Numbered from the stretch's first letter, positions 25,081 to 34,881 are shown. The stretch is DNA of 64,000 bases from Thalassobacterium maritimum (GCF_031127805.1 NZ_JARXHW010000025.1:1-64000); one strand, 5' to 3'. Notes: generated by a model from the letters alone, not told the origin. Program-made: numbers and translations.

Positions 25081-26013
25081 ATGCTTCGATTTCTGAGTTT
25101 TTTGGTTTTTATCTTTGCAAGTGGGACAGCGGCACAGGCCTTCCATTCACTTGAATTAAAAAATGGTGCGACTGTCCAGGGCGAGCTGGTATTGGAACGG
25201 GCCGATTCGGTCTATGTCGATTTGGGCTATCAGTTACTGGAGGTGCCGAAGTCTGCGGTGGCGCAGGTGCAAGGTGTAGATGCGAGCTCGGGGGGCTTGC
25301 CGCAGCTGAGTTCGCGGGCGGATACTCTGTATCAAGTGGCCGATGCTCGTGGCGATCAGACCATCCGGGACTGGGTCGACGAGTTGGGAGAAGCGGTGGC
25401 ACTGATACAGACGCCTACCGGTTTAGGCTCCGGCTTTATCATCCATCAAGATGGTTACGTGGTGACCAATGACCATGTGATCGCAGGGGAGCACCGGATT
25501 TCGATCACAGTATTTAAAGAAGGGAGCCATGAAATGTCGAAGGTGACCTATGATAATGTGCGTATCGTGGCGACGAGTTCCGAGCTCGATCTTGCCTTAT
25601 TAAAAATCGAAAGTGAGCATGCAGATCCATTTGTGACTGTGCCCTTGGCCGCGGTGGACGAGGGGCTGCGCGAGGGACAGACAGTTTTCGCGATCGGGAG
25701 CCCGTTGGGCTTGGATCGTACCGTCTCAGAGGGGATCATCAGCGTGGCCAATCGCGTTATTAATGGACGTCTCTATTTACAAACCACCACACAAATCAAC
25801 CCGGGCAACTCCGGCGGGCCTCTGTTCAATCTGAAGGGGGAAGTCGTCGGAGTGAATAATATGAAGATCGCCGCCGTCGGAGCCGAAGGGCTGGGGTTTT
25901 CTATTTCATCCGGTATCCTCAAGTCATTTATCGACAATCGCGATGCCTATGCCTTCGACCCGCGCAACCCAAACGCAGGCTTTCGTTATTTAAGTCCGCC
26001 CAAGGTCAAATAA
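25081..26013 (+). CDS. Secreted trypsin-like serine protease (HtrA-type catalytic domain, no PDZ)
   Basis: This 310-aa protein starts at the ATG giving signal peptide MLRFLSFLVFIFASGTAAQA; an upstream in-frame GTG at 25072 is less likely. Residues about 22-65 form a small beta-domain (LKNGATVQGELVLERADSVYV) like that at the start of the DUF481 protein at 54793. The S1C domain has its triad at His132 (VVTNDHVIAG), Asp170 (SELDLALLKI) and Ser244 (NPGNSGGPLFN). No PDZ domain follows, unlike DegP. It is probably a periplasmic or surface quality-control protease. It lies about 70 bases before the four-gene operon starting at 26083 and may be co-transcribed. Confidence 0.88.
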   Translation: MLRFLSFLVFIFASGTAAQAFHSLELKNGATVQGELVLERADSVYVDLGYQLLEVPKSAVAQVQGVDASSGGLPQLSSRADTLYQVADARGDQTIRDWVDELGEAVALIQTPTGLGSGFIIHQDGYVVTNDHVIAGEHRISITVFKEGSHEMSKVTYDNVRIVATSSELDLALLKIESEHADPFVTVPLAAVDEGLREGQTVFAIGSPLGLDRTVSEGIISVANRVINGRLYLQTTTQINPGNSGGPLFNLKGEVVGVNNMKIAAVGAEGLGFSISSGILKSFIDNRDAYAFDPRNPNAGFRYLSPPKVK

Positions 26014-26082
26014 GCGAGCGATCGCATTGACGGGATCATTTTCACGTGCCCTGTAGACATCTTAATCTTAAGAACAAGAATT

Positions 26083-27888
26083 ATGCATATTCATAGCTAT
26101 CGGACGACATTTCTCTCTGCGGCCTGTGCGGCCTGTGCGGCGAGTTTATCGCTGCCCCTCTCGCTCTCGGCGGCTTCTTTTAACCAAATGACGGAGGCTG
26201 ATGTGGATGTTTACATTTCGATCCGCAACATAGAAGAGCTGCGTGACCAGTGGGCGGCGCACTCCTTCGCAGAGGTGGTTGAAGATCCCAGTTTACAGGA
26301 GTTCTTACAGCCATTGTTGCATGGGGGGGAGGCGAGCGAGTCTGAAGACGCAGAGGAGAGCATGACCGAAGTCTTGGAGCACGAGTTTGGCTTGAGCTGG
26401 GATGAGTTGTATGCGCTCTTTCCCGGACAGCTTTCGATGGCGTGGTTTAACGTGCCCGAATTATTACTGCAACAGGCAGAGCGCCCGGATATCATGGTGC
26501 TGGCGGAATACACGGGCGATGTGGATCAGCTCGATACATTGATGCAGGTGCAGTTTGAGCGCAACGCCAAGAGCCAGCAAGCACTCAACCCCGCGATCGA
26601 GCATACTATGATTGAGGAGACTTTCATGGGGGAGACGCTTTATTTTGATGAAACCTACGATGGCGAGCAAACCTACATCGAGGATGGTTACGCACTGGTG
26701 GATGGTGTCTTTATTTTAGCGACACCCGAGGAGCGTTTGCGTTCTGCCGTGGAAGCGATCAAGGATGGGCCGGACGCGCCGCTTGGCGAACAGGCGGCTT
26801 ATTTACGTGCACGTGAAGAAGGGGGCCGTGGTGACCTCGAATTATACTTTAATCTAGAGGCACTTATGCCACCGTTGAATGAGGCTCTGTTGGATAAGCT
26901 GCTTCAGGGCGGCGCCTTAATGTTGGGGCTCAATGCGGATAGCTTGAACAATATGTTTGCGTTAGAGTCGATGCAGGCTGCATTTATGGATGTCGACTTG
27001 GTCGATGAGGGGCTTGAGGTGCACAGCGGCCTGATCTATCACGAGCAGGCAGGCTTGCTACGCTTGTTAGCTTATACCGACGAGCCCTTGCCAGAGGCGC
27101 GCTATGTGCCGAATGGGGTGTTTTCGACCTCGATTACAAATCTCGATGTGGGGGATCTATTGGCGCAATTTGAGACTTTGTTGACCACCGCTAGCCCCAA
27201 TTTGCGAGCGCAGTTCGACGCGCAATTGCAAATGGTGCATAGCAATACTGGGGTCGATTTTCGTTCTGCGATCTTGGAGAACTTTGCGGACGATGTCGTT
27301 TCACTCTCTGTCATGCCAGAGACGAGCCGTGAGGCGGGAGCGATTGCGGAGCCGGACCAAGTGTTTGTAGTCGGTCTAGAGAATGCGGCCTCTCTGTCGA
27401 GTGCCTTGGAGGCTCTAATAGATCTGGTGCCAGGCGCGCGAGAGCAAATTCAAACCCAAGACTTTGCGGGGCAGACAATTTATAGTTTTAAGAATGCAGC
27501 AGCTGCCAATGCCGGCGTCAGCTATGTAATCACACGCTCCAAATTTATTTTGAGCATCGGTCAGCTAGGACTCTTGCAGGAGGTGCTGACACGTTTAGAA
27601 TCAGGTGTCGATGGTTTCTGGCAAGATGCCGAGACTGAGGCGATCTTTGAGTCGATTGCTCGTCCCGATGCGGTAGCGCGCTCCTACGTGGACATCGAAA
27701 AGATGTTCTTACCGATCTTTCAATCGATCGTGCAGGCCAGTCAGCTAGCCTCGGGAGGCTCCAGCTTAGACTTGGAGCAGTTGCCACAGAAGTTGGCAAA
27801 GCCGTTTTATATGATTACAGAAACGAATCAGGCCGATGATGGCCTCTTTAACCGTTCCTTTATTCGAGCGCGGGAGGATTCTAAATGA
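26083..27888 (+). CDS. Secreted protein of unknown function, 601 aa
   Basis: The signal peptide region is rich in Ala/Cys/Leu (SAACAACAASLSLPLSLSAA). The mature part has repeated modules of the type DVDVYISIRNIEELRDQW and PNGVFSTSITNLDVGDLLAQFETLL, with ligand-free acidic helices between them. It weakly resembles DUF3352-like proteins that carry lengthy internal repeats. I do not recognise a catalytic motif. It is the first gene of an operon whose next three members are an FG-GAP propeller, a substrate-binding lipoprotein and a hybrid kinase. The next gene starts at its stop (ATGATGA), so they are translationally coupled. A role in the extracytoplasmic part of that system is inferred only. 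Confidence 0.7.
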   Translation: MHIHSYRTTFLSAACAACAASLSLPLSLSAASFNQMTEADVDVYISIRNIEELRDQWAAHSFAEVVEDPSLQEFLQPLLHGGEASESEDAEESMTEVLEHEFGLSWDELYALFPGQLSMAWFNVPELLLQQAERPDIMVLAEYTGDVDQLDTLMQVQFERNAKSQQALNPAIEHTMIEETFMGETLYFDETYDGEQTYIEDGYALVDGVFILATPEERLRSAVEAIKDGPDAPLGEQAAYLRAREEGGRGDLELYFNLEALMPPLNEALLDKLLQGGALMLGLNADSLNNMFALESMQAAFMDVDLVDEGLEVHSGLIYHEQAGLLRLLAYTDEPLPEARYVPNGVFSTSITNLDVGDLLAQFETLLTTASPNLRAQFDAQLQMVHSNTGVDFRSAILENFADDVVSLSVMPETSREAGAIAEPDQVFVVGLENAASLSSALEALIDLVPGAREQIQTQDFAGQTIYSFKNAAAANAGVSYVITRSKFILSIGQLGLLQEVLTRLESGVDGFWQDAETEAIFESIARPDAVARSYVDIEKMFLPIFQSIVQASQLASGGSSLDLEQLPQKLAKPFYMITETNQADDGLFNRSFIRAREDSK

Positions 27889-30239
27889 TGAAGCAGACTG
27901 GGACGTTTTGCGCTCTGTTTTGGGCCATGTGTTGGAGCGGCCTGACATGCGGGGGGAGCCCTGCACTGGCTGCAGAGAATTTGGCGGAAGCATTTGGCTT
28001 TGCAAAGCCGCAAGTGATTAAGCTCGACTGGTCGACGCGTGCCTTACAAGTGAGCGACTTGAATCAGGATGGACGTATGGATTTGGCGCTCATTAATAAT
28101 GATACCGCGCAAATCGAGTTGCTCTATCAGCGTGAGGCAGTAGAGGCGTCTGAGGCTAAGCGCAGTTTGCAACGCGACCGTTGGGAGCCGCAGCTTTCGG
28201 ATGCAGGTTTCGACGTCGAGAAGATTACCGTCGGGTTCCCGATGTTTGACCTTGGCGTGGGCGACTTAAACGGAGATGGCCGAGTCGACCTCGCTTATAC
28301 CGCACGGGACGTGCCACTCACGGTGCGTCTGCAAGGCGAACAGGGGCAGTGGTTGAGTAGCCAAGAGTTTGATGGTTTCGATGCGCTGGGGTGGCAGAGC
28401 ACTTTAAAAGTCGTTGATGTGGATGGAGATCAGCGGCCAGAGTTGGTGCTTCTGACTGCAGATGCGGTGCGTGTCTTTACGCCCGGAGAGGCGGGAGAGC
28501 TACAAGAGGCGGACGTGTATTTCCTGACTGGCGAGAATCCATTCAATTTAGAAGTTGTGGATGTGACCGGTGATGGGCTGGCTGAGATTTGCTATATTAC
28601 CACGGAGGGTAAGCAGTCGTTGGTCGTGCGAGAGCAATTGTCAGCGGGTGGATTTGGCGCCGAGCGGCGTTTCATCTTGGAACGCCCGGTGCGCATGTGT
28701 ATGCCATTGCGTTCAAGCGAGGAGTCATCGCAGCATTTTGCATCGGTCGACTCGCGCAGTGGCGCTTTGGAGTTTTTTAAGATTGCTTCAGCCAAAGAAT
28801 CGCATGGCTCGCTCCCCTTGGAGGGCGTGCAAGCGCAAATTTACCCCGTGTTCGAACAGGTGCAAGAGGGAGCATATTACGCATTTGGTGATATCAATGG
28901 CGACGGGGAGCGCGACTTGCAGGTGGCCAATCCAGCGGGGGCGGAGTTGATGATTTTCTTGAAAGAGAAGGGGCGCTTTCTTGCGTCTAAAAGTTTCCCC
29001 AGCTTTTCTGCCATTTCGTCGCTAACCGCGGGGCATTTCTACGAGTCGAAGCAGGCCGCGGTTGTGGCGCTCAGCCGCGAAGAAAAAAATCTCGGGGTGA
29101 GTCAGTATGATGCCAGTGGACGGCTGTCATTTCCACGTCTGATTGAAATCGGCGCGGGAGAGCCGCTGGTATGCGAAGCGGTTGATCTCGATGGGGATGG
29201 GCGCGATGAGTTAGCCATTGTGAGCGAATCCAAAGAAGGCATGCAACTGGTGGTTGCCCAGCCTGCGCAGCGTCGTCATGCGAGTTCGGCCTGGGAGATT
29301 GTCTTACAGATGGACCTGCCAGGAGCGCGGCGTAAGCCGACGAGCCTGCGCGCCATGGATATTTTCGCGGAGCGGGGCCCCGGCTTGATGCTCTTTGTTC
29401 CGCGCGAAGCGCCCATCTTGCTGGCGCCGAAGTCTGCGGATACGCCTTATGAACTGGAGCTGGTCGGGGAACGTTCCAGTGTGCGGGAGAGTTTGCTGAA
29501 GGGATTGAGTGCGGCCCAAGTCACGGTGGTCGATGTCGATGGCGACGGCTCCAACGAGTTGGTGGCCGCTCGCACTGGCTTTGCGCGTGCGATACGCTAT
29601 CGTGCGGGGCAACTCGAGATGGTAGATCAGTTTAATGCTCGGCGCAATAGCGATGCCGTAGCGACAGTGATTCCCTCGCTGGACAGTGAGGGCTTACTGC
29701 AGGGGCTTGTATTCTATGTGCCCAAAGAGGGAGAGTTGCAGTTCCTCAGTCGTGGTCAGGATGGTGTGCTGCGCTATCAACATAGCGAAGATGCCGGTTC
29801 GATGGCAGTCTCCGGTTGGTCGAAATTGCCGGGACGAGCGGGGGGGCAAGATGCCTATTTGCTCTATGGAGACGATCGTTTCTGGTATTTTACTGCACAA
29901 GCCGAGAGTTGGACGCGAGAGCTGGGCACAGGGTTTGAAACGGAGCTCGAAGATGTGTATTTCAGCCATATCGCGGAGGCTGATTTCGATGCCGATGGCC
30001 ATGTGGACATCGTGGCTGTAGATGGGACCGAGCACATTGTCGAAATCTTACGAGGTAGCGGGACAGGCGTGCAGAGCCAAATGTATTGGGAAATTTTTGA
30101 GCAAAATATGCACTACCAAGGCCGGACCGGAGCCAAGCTAGAGCCGCGCCAGACGGTGGTGGCGGACCTGAATCACGATGGCCGCTTAGATTTTGCTTTC
30201 TTAATCCACGATCGGATCATTTTCTATCTACAAGAATGA
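27885..30239 (+). CDS. FG-GAP/VCBS repeat protein, secreted beta-propeller
   Basis: A 784-aa protein with a signal peptide ending near SPALAAEN and at least nine calcium-loop repeats of the form D-x-N/D-x-D-G-x-x-D/E-L. Examples are DLNQDGRMDLAL, DLNGDGRVDLAY, DVDGDQRPELVLL, DINGDGERDLQVA, DLDGDGRDELAIV, DVDGDGSNELVAA, DFDADGHVDIVAV and DLNHDGRLDFAF. This pattern folds as a beta-propeller and typically binds calcium and partner proteins at the cell surface. The start is ATG 27885 (or 27888) after a GGGAGG Shine-Dalgarno at 27872-27877. The stop overlaps the next gene by four bases. Confidence 0.87.
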   Translation: MMKQTGTFCALFWAMCWSGLTCGGSPALAAENLAEAFGFAKPQVIKLDWSTRALQVSDLNQDGRMDLALINNDTAQIELLYQREAVEASEAKRSLQRDRWEPQLSDAGFDVEKITVGFPMFDLGVGDLNGDGRVDLAYTARDVPLTVRLQGEQGQWLSSQEFDGFDALGWQSTLKVVDVDGDQRPELVLLTADAVRVFTPGEAGELQEADVYFLTGENPFNLEVVDVTGDGLAEICYITTEGKQSLVVREQLSAGGFGAERRFILERPVRMCMPLRSSEESSQHFASVDSRSGALEFFKIASAKESHGSLPLEGVQAQIYPVFEQVQEGAYYAFGDINGDGERDLQVANPAGAELMIFLKEKGRFLASKSFPSFSAISSLTAGHFYESKQAAVVALSREEKNLGVSQYDASGRLSFPRLIEIGAGEPLVCEAVDLDGDGRDELAIVSESKEGMQLVVAQPAQRRHASSAWEIVLQMDLPGARRKPTSLRAMDIFAERGPGLMLFVPREAPILLAPKSADTPYELELVGERSSVRESLLKGLSAAQVTVVDVDGDGSNELVAARTGFARAIRYRAGQLEMVDQFNARRNSDAVATVIPSLDSEGLLQGLVFYVPKEGELQFLSRGQDGVLRYQHSEDAGSMAVSGWSKLPGRAGGQDAYLLYGDDRFWYFTAQAESWTRELGTGFETELEDVYFSHIAEADFDADGHVDIVAVDGTEHIVEILRGSGTGVQSQMYWEIFEQNMHYQGRTGAKLEPRQTVVADLNHDGRLDFAFLIHDRIIFYLQE

Positions 30240-31462
30240 CCCGAAAATTATATACGATGGCACTCATGGTGCTGGGCTTGAGTATGCTGTTGAGCTCAAC
30301 GGGGTGTCATGAGCCGACGAGTAGAGATCCGCGTGTGTTGCGTGTGGGTGTGATCGTTTCATTAAAAGGGCCGGCTCGTTATTGGGGTGTGGTCACGATG
30401 CGTAGTGCGCAGGTGGTCGCGGATTACTACAATGAGCGTGGCGGTTTCGAGGTGGCTGGCGAGCGGGTGAAAATAGAATTAGTGGTCCTCGATGACGAGT
30501 TCGATGCCACGGAAGCGAATCGGGTGGCGCATCAATTGGTTTCCGAAGGAATCCATTATACGATCGGACCACTGGGAGATGCGACTGTAGACGCAGCGCG
30601 GCGCGTATTAGAGGGCGCCAATGTTTTCTATCTGCATTATGGCTTCGATCCCGCGCTACAAGGCTCGGGGGGGCTCGCTGTCTTAGGCATGCCGCGGCCC
30701 GAGCAGACCTTGTCGATTATGTTTCGCCATTTGCGTCAGGAGCATCATGTGAGTCGCGCAGTGGTGATGGCCTATGGCACAGAAGCAGGTATTCGCCAAA
30801 AAAGAGTGGCGGAGCAATTAGCTTTGGATGCGGGCATGGAGCTCGTGCGCATCGCGCGTTACGATGTTTCCAAGGAGACTTTTGATGTGTCGCTCGATCC
30901 GCAGGGTATTCAACGCAGGGTGGCGGGAGTCGTTGCCGCGGCACCGGATTTGGTCGTATTGGCTGGTTGTCCGCCTGAGGCTTTTGTCGTGATCGTCGAC
31001 CGTCTTCGCAGTGCGGGGTATCGCGGTTTTGTCGGCACCCAGACGACTCAAGATCCTGGAGCATTGGCTAAGCTCGGGGAGGCCAGTGATGGTATCTACT
31101 ATGTGGGCGGTGAGCCCGCGGACGCACTACGCAGTGAATATTTTCGGACGCTTAAAGAGCGCTATTTAGACCTGGCAGGCGAGTGGGATGCGGAGGCCAA
31201 TAAGAAGTTCTACGCGCTGGAATTAATTGTGTCCTGCATTCGGGCGGCGGGGCTGGAGGCGCTCGATGAAACTTCTTTGATCTACCCGGTGCTGTCTGAG
31301 TTGAATATCGAAGATCCATTTTATCAAGAGCCGCGCGCATTGAGATTGATCGGGGGGCAAGAAGAGGGCTTGCCAAGGCAGTTGGAAATACCGATTTATA
31401 TTACTAAGATGTCAGGTGGGCGAGCGGTTCTCGTTGAGGAATCTCCGCGTGTGCTCCCCTAA
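30236..31462 (+). CDS. Periplasmic-binding-protein-type lipoprotein (branched-chain amino acid receptor fold)
   Basis: A 408-aa type-I periplasmic binding protein. Its lipoprotein signal has the lipobox STGC and acylated Cys24. Then come VLRVGVIVSLKGPARYWG, RSAQVVADYYNERGGF, YTIGPLGDATVDAARRVLEGANVFYLHYGF and GFVGTQTTQDPGALAKLGEASDGIYYVGG. Relatives include LivJ and TorT. No ABC permease or ATPase is nearby, and the next gene (four bases on) is a hybrid histidine kinase. It therefore most likely acts as a sensor ligand protein, not a transporter component. Confidence 0.82.
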   Translation: MTRKLYTMALMVLGLSMLLSSTGCHEPTSRDPRVLRVGVIVSLKGPARYWGVVTMRSAQVVADYYNERGGFEVAGERVKIELVVLDDEFDATEANRVAHQLVSEGIHYTIGPLGDATVDAARRVLEGANVFYLHYGFDPALQGSGGLAVLGMPRPEQTLSIMFRHLRQEHHVSRAVVMAYGTEAGIRQKRVAEQLALDAGMELVRIARYDVSKETFDVSLDPQGIQRRVAGVVAAAPDLVVLAGCPPEAFVVIVDRLRSAGYRGFVGTQTTQDPGALAKLGEASDGIYYVGGEPADALRSEYFRTLKERYLDLAGEWDAEANKKFYALELIVSCIRAAGLEALDETSLIYPVLSELNIEDPFYQEPRALRLIGGQEEGLPRQLEIPIYITKMSGGRAVLVEESPRVLP

Positions 31463-31466
31463 TGTT

Positions 31467-33803
31467 ATGAGGATTTCTACTAAAATCGCGATCGCCTTGG
31501 CTGGAGCTATATTGCTCTTTGCGGTTTTTTTGGGCTTGAGTCGTTACGTGATGGATGAAGTGCAGCATCAAGAGCGTCGCCTTAATTTATTGCATGTCGT
31601 TTCTCGCGAAATCTCAAATGTTGTGATCGGAAATCGCATTTATCAGGAGCGATTAACAGGAGATTCATACGTGGTCGACTCTCTCGCCGCGACTAAGCGT
31701 GCCTTAGGGCAAGTGCTGGCTGAGGGGGATCAGGTGGAGTCCATTTTTGTGAATGGCATGCTTGAGCGTGTGGATGAGTTTAACGATGTTTTCTCGGGCT
31801 TGGTGCAGAGTAAGAATTTTCTTTCTGAATTAGATCAACGTGTGCGTGAGGATGTCGTCAGGTTTGGTGAGCACAACATCGAGATTCAGGATTTGCTGAT
31901 CGAGCGTCGTGATCAAATACATGTCGCATTGGGGTCGGAGTTGTTACAAGAGCATGAATTAGTGGACGATCTTTTGCTGTGCAATGGGCAGTTATGGGGT
32001 TGGCTGAATCGCGCGGTGAGTGTGATCGATCGTGATTTGCTGTTACAGAACGACTTAAGCCGGTTTCAGGCAAACTTCCGAATTGCTCAAGCGGCTTATG
32101 AACATGCGATCGATGAGCTTTTGACTAAGCTACATCAGACTGACTTGCAGGGGATCGATGCTTACCAGGAACTACTCGACGACTTGAGACAGGGGCTTAA
32201 TGCGGTGTCGATTGAATTTGCGGTCGCAGCGAAGTCCGAAACTGAGGCGGTCGAGTTGTTGGAAAGCCATGGCGCGCGACTTCGTGATATGGTCAATCGT
32301 TTGATTGAGCGTGGTCAGCAATTGAGCCAACGCCAGAGCAAACATCTTGTTTTGATTTATTGGTGCTCAGCTGTAATCTTACTGAGTAGTGCGATCGGGC
32401 TTTCGATTTGGTTCTCGATGAGTATCAGCCGGCCTATTAGCCAGTTGCGAAAAAGCTTTAATGCCGTGGCCAAGGGGAACTTTAATCTGCAGGTCGCGGC
32501 CACAGGTAGGAGTGAACTCGATGACCTTGCGCGTGCTTTCAACGATATGACAGAGAAGTTGCGTCGCAGCTATGCGGAGGTCGAAGAAAAGGTGCGCAAA
32601 CGCACCAAAGAGCTACAAATGGCAACGGTGCGCTCACGCAAGTTGGCCGATGCGGCACAAGAAGCTAATATGGCTAAAAGTGCTTTTTTGGCAACCATGA
32701 GTCATGAAATTCGCACGCCGCTGAATTCAATTATTGGATTTAGTGAGATGTTGCAAGATACCGATTTAGATGAGGATCAGCGCAGTGATTTAGGGTCCAT
32801 TCGTAGTTCCGGGAACATCCTGTTGGAGCTCATCAACGATATTTTAGATTTATCAAAGATCGAGGCGGGTAAAGTAAGTCTAGAGTTAGGGCCTGTTTGC
32901 TTGGATGAGGTCGTGCATGAGGTGGTCAGTTTATTTCAACTCAGTGCAGAGCGAAGTGGTGTGATGATGCGTGTCGAGGTTGCTGATTCGGTGCCTGTTG
33001 CAATTCATTCGGATCGCACTCGTATACAGCAAGTATTGAACAATTTGATCAGTAATGCGGTGAAATTCACTGCGAGTGGTGTCATCTCTGTTAAAGTGTG
33101 GTCCACTTCTGAGGGCCTTGCACCGAGGCGGCGACGCCACTATGTTTCAGTGAGAGACACTGGTATTGGTATTCCAGAGGATAAAATGGAGGAAGTCTTC
33201 TTAGCTTTTACACAGGCGGACTCTTCGACCACGAGAAAGTATGGCGGCACTGGCTTAGGTTTGGCGATCAGCCGTCGGATCGTGGAAATGTTAGGTGGGG
33301 AAATTTCTGTTGAGAGTCAGCTTGGCAAGGGGAGCACATTTACGCTCTTCATCGAGGATACGGAACAGGCCGATGGCGATGACTCAGATAGGCCGGATGA
33401 TGTGCAGGAGGATGAATTACAATTCGATTCGCCACCTAACATTTTGGTGGCTGAGGATGATCCGACCAATTATAAATTGACCAGTAAAATTCTTGAGCGA
33501 TTTGGCCTCCACTCGACATGGGCGAAAAATGGGCGCGAAGCAGTTGAGATGACTCGCGGAAAGGGGGTTGATGTCATCTTCATGGACTTACAGATGCCTG
33601 AGCTGGATGGCATTGCTGCGACTTATGAGATTCGTGAAGAATTGCCAGTCGTGAGGCAGCCGTACATTGTCGCTTTGACTGCCAATGCGATGGGGGAGAC
33701 GCGTGAGGCCTGCCGCGATGCGGGCATGGACGATTTTGTCACTAAGCCCGTGACTGTGGATGATTTAAAACTAGCACTACTTCGTTTTAAGAAGCGAGTT
33801 TAG
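31467..33803 (+). CDS. Hybrid sensor histidine kinase (periplasmic sensor, HAMP, HisKA, HATPase, receiver)
   Basis: A 778-aa protein starting at MRISTKIAIALAGAILLF, a few bases after the lipoprotein stop; the frame extends 17 codons further upstream. TM1 is at about 7-25, then a helical periplasmic domain of about 260 residues (as in TorS), TM2 at about 293-316 and HAMP. HisKA has His413 in ATMSHEIRTPLNS. The ATPase has NNLISNAVKFT, DTGIGIPEDK and GGTGLGLAIS. A receiver has Asp707 in VIFMDLQMPELDG. No separate output regulator is adjacent. Its stop overlaps the stop of the convergent CNNM gene. Confidence 0.93.
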   Translation: MRISTKIAIALAGAILLFAVFLGLSRYVMDEVQHQERRLNLLHVVSREISNVVIGNRIYQERLTGDSYVVDSLAATKRALGQVLAEGDQVESIFVNGMLERVDEFNDVFSGLVQSKNFLSELDQRVREDVVRFGEHNIEIQDLLIERRDQIHVALGSELLQEHELVDDLLLCNGQLWGWLNRAVSVIDRDLLLQNDLSRFQANFRIAQAAYEHAIDELLTKLHQTDLQGIDAYQELLDDLRQGLNAVSIEFAVAAKSETEAVELLESHGARLRDMVNRLIERGQQLSQRQSKHLVLIYWCSAVILLSSAIGLSIWFSMSISRPISQLRKSFNAVAKGNFNLQVAATGRSELDDLARAFNDMTEKLRRSYAEVEEKVRKRTKELQMATVRSRKLADAAQEANMAKSAFLATMSHEIRTPLNSIIGFSEMLQDTDLDEDQRSDLGSIRSSGNILLELINDILDLSKIEAGKVSLELGPVCLDEVVHEVVSLFQLSAERSGVMMRVEVADSVPVAIHSDRTRIQQVLNNLISNAVKFTASGVISVKVWSTSEGLAPRRRRHYVSVRDTGIGIPEDKMEEVFLAFTQADSSTTRKYGGTGLGLAISRRIVEMLGGEISVESQLGKGSTFTLFIEDTEQADGDDSDRPDDVQEDELQFDSPPNILVAEDDPTNYKLTSKILERFGLHSTWAKNGREAVEMTRGKGVDVIFMDLQMPELDGIAATYEIREELPVVRQPYIVALTANAMGETREACRDAGMDDFVTKPVTVDDLKLALLRFKKRV

Positions 33804-34861
33804 GCCGTTTTCGTCTCGCGGCGATGTTTACGTTTCTCTGCAAATTGACGCCTACGCGCTAATTCACGCATGTCCACTGCAGGGTCATCGTCCTCAAAAA
33901 TCTCTTGGCCGATGATTTGCTCAATCACATCCTCCATTGTGATCACACCAGACATGGAGCCGAATTCATCGACTGCGATCGCGAGTTGTTGGTGGTTTTT
34001 TAGGAATGTCTGTAAGGCGTCGGAGGCCGCCGCATTATCCGGCACAAAGATGGCATCGTTGGCTAAATCCTTGATTAGCTTGCTTTGCTTGCCTGAAGCC
34101 ATGGCACCCAGGATATCACGCCGGCGGACGATTCCCGTGATATTATCGGTCTGCTCCTCATAAATTGGGATTCGGGCAAATGGAATCGTTTTACTTTTTT
34201 TAAGTAGCGATGTGACGCTTTCTTGGCCGTCGATCACGTAAGCGACCGTGCGCGGTGTCATGATTTGGTTGACCAATAATTCGTCAAGGCTGAGCGCATT
34301 ATTGATCATATCACGCTCGTTTGCTGTCAATGTGCCTTCTTTAGCGCTTTTTTCAGCTAAGAGTAAAATTTCCTCATCGCTATCGGTTGTGTTGCTGGGG
34401 GGGCGCAAAGTAAAACGCACGACAAAGCCCACCACAGTTGAAAGTGGAGCCATGACCGCGCACAGCCAGACGAGCGGGAAAATCAAAATAGGTTGTAAGG
34501 CAGGACGATACAATACGCCCACATTCTTGGGGATGATTTCTGAGAAAAAGAGGATCGCTAGCGCCATGGCACTCGAGACTTTGAGCAGTATATTGCTATC
34601 TTGAGGCCACATTTGGACCGCGAGACCGCCAACCATGGTCGCGCCCAGCGTATTCGCGATGGTATTTAGGCTCAGGATCGCAGAACTTGTCTCTTCCAGG
34701 CCAAGTTTGTGCTTTTCTAGCTTCTCTCCCCGTTTCGGATACGTTTTTTTTAAGCCTTCAATTTCCGCTGTGGTGGTACTAAGAATCATAGCTTCCAGTA
34801 CGGAGCAGAGGGCAGAGATGCCGATCGTGAAGGCGATGGCTAAGATGAATGCGAAAATCAT
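33800..34861 (-). CDS. CNNM/CorC (TlyC-like) transmembrane CBS-domain protein
   Basis: A 353-aa membrane protein with an N-terminal DUF21 region. It shows AFTIGISALCSVLEAMILSTTTAEIEGLKK and several helices (LNTIANTLGATMVGG, AMALAILFFSEIIPKNVG). A pair of CBS domains follows (VNQIMTPRTVAYVIDGQESVTSLL, GIVRRRDILGAMASG, DEFGSMSGVITMEDVIEQIIG). Such proteins are implicated in Mg2+ or Co2+ handling; the hemolysin name is historical. The last 25 residues are Arg/Lys-rich. It is convergent with the hybrid kinase and their stop codons overlap by four bases. Confidence 0.88.
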   Translation of the reverse strand: MIFAFILAIAFTIGISALCSVLEAMILSTTTAEIEGLKKTYPKRGEKLEKHKLGLEETSSAILSLNTIANTLGATMVGGLAVQMWPQDSNILLKVSSAMALAILFFSEIIPKNVGVLYRPALQPILIFPLVWLCAVMAPLSTVVGFVVRFTLRPPSNTTDSDEEILLLAEKSAKEGTLTANERDMINNALSLDELLVNQIMTPRTVAYVIDGQESVTSLLKKSKTIPFARIPIYEEQTDNITGIVRRRDILGAMASGKQSKLIKDLANDAIFVPDNAAASDALQTFLKNHQQLAIAVDEFGSMSGVITMEDVIEQIIGQEIFEDDDPAVDMRELARRRQFAEKRKHRRETKTA

Positions 34862-34881
34862 TGTCAGGGTGCCTCTTGCGT

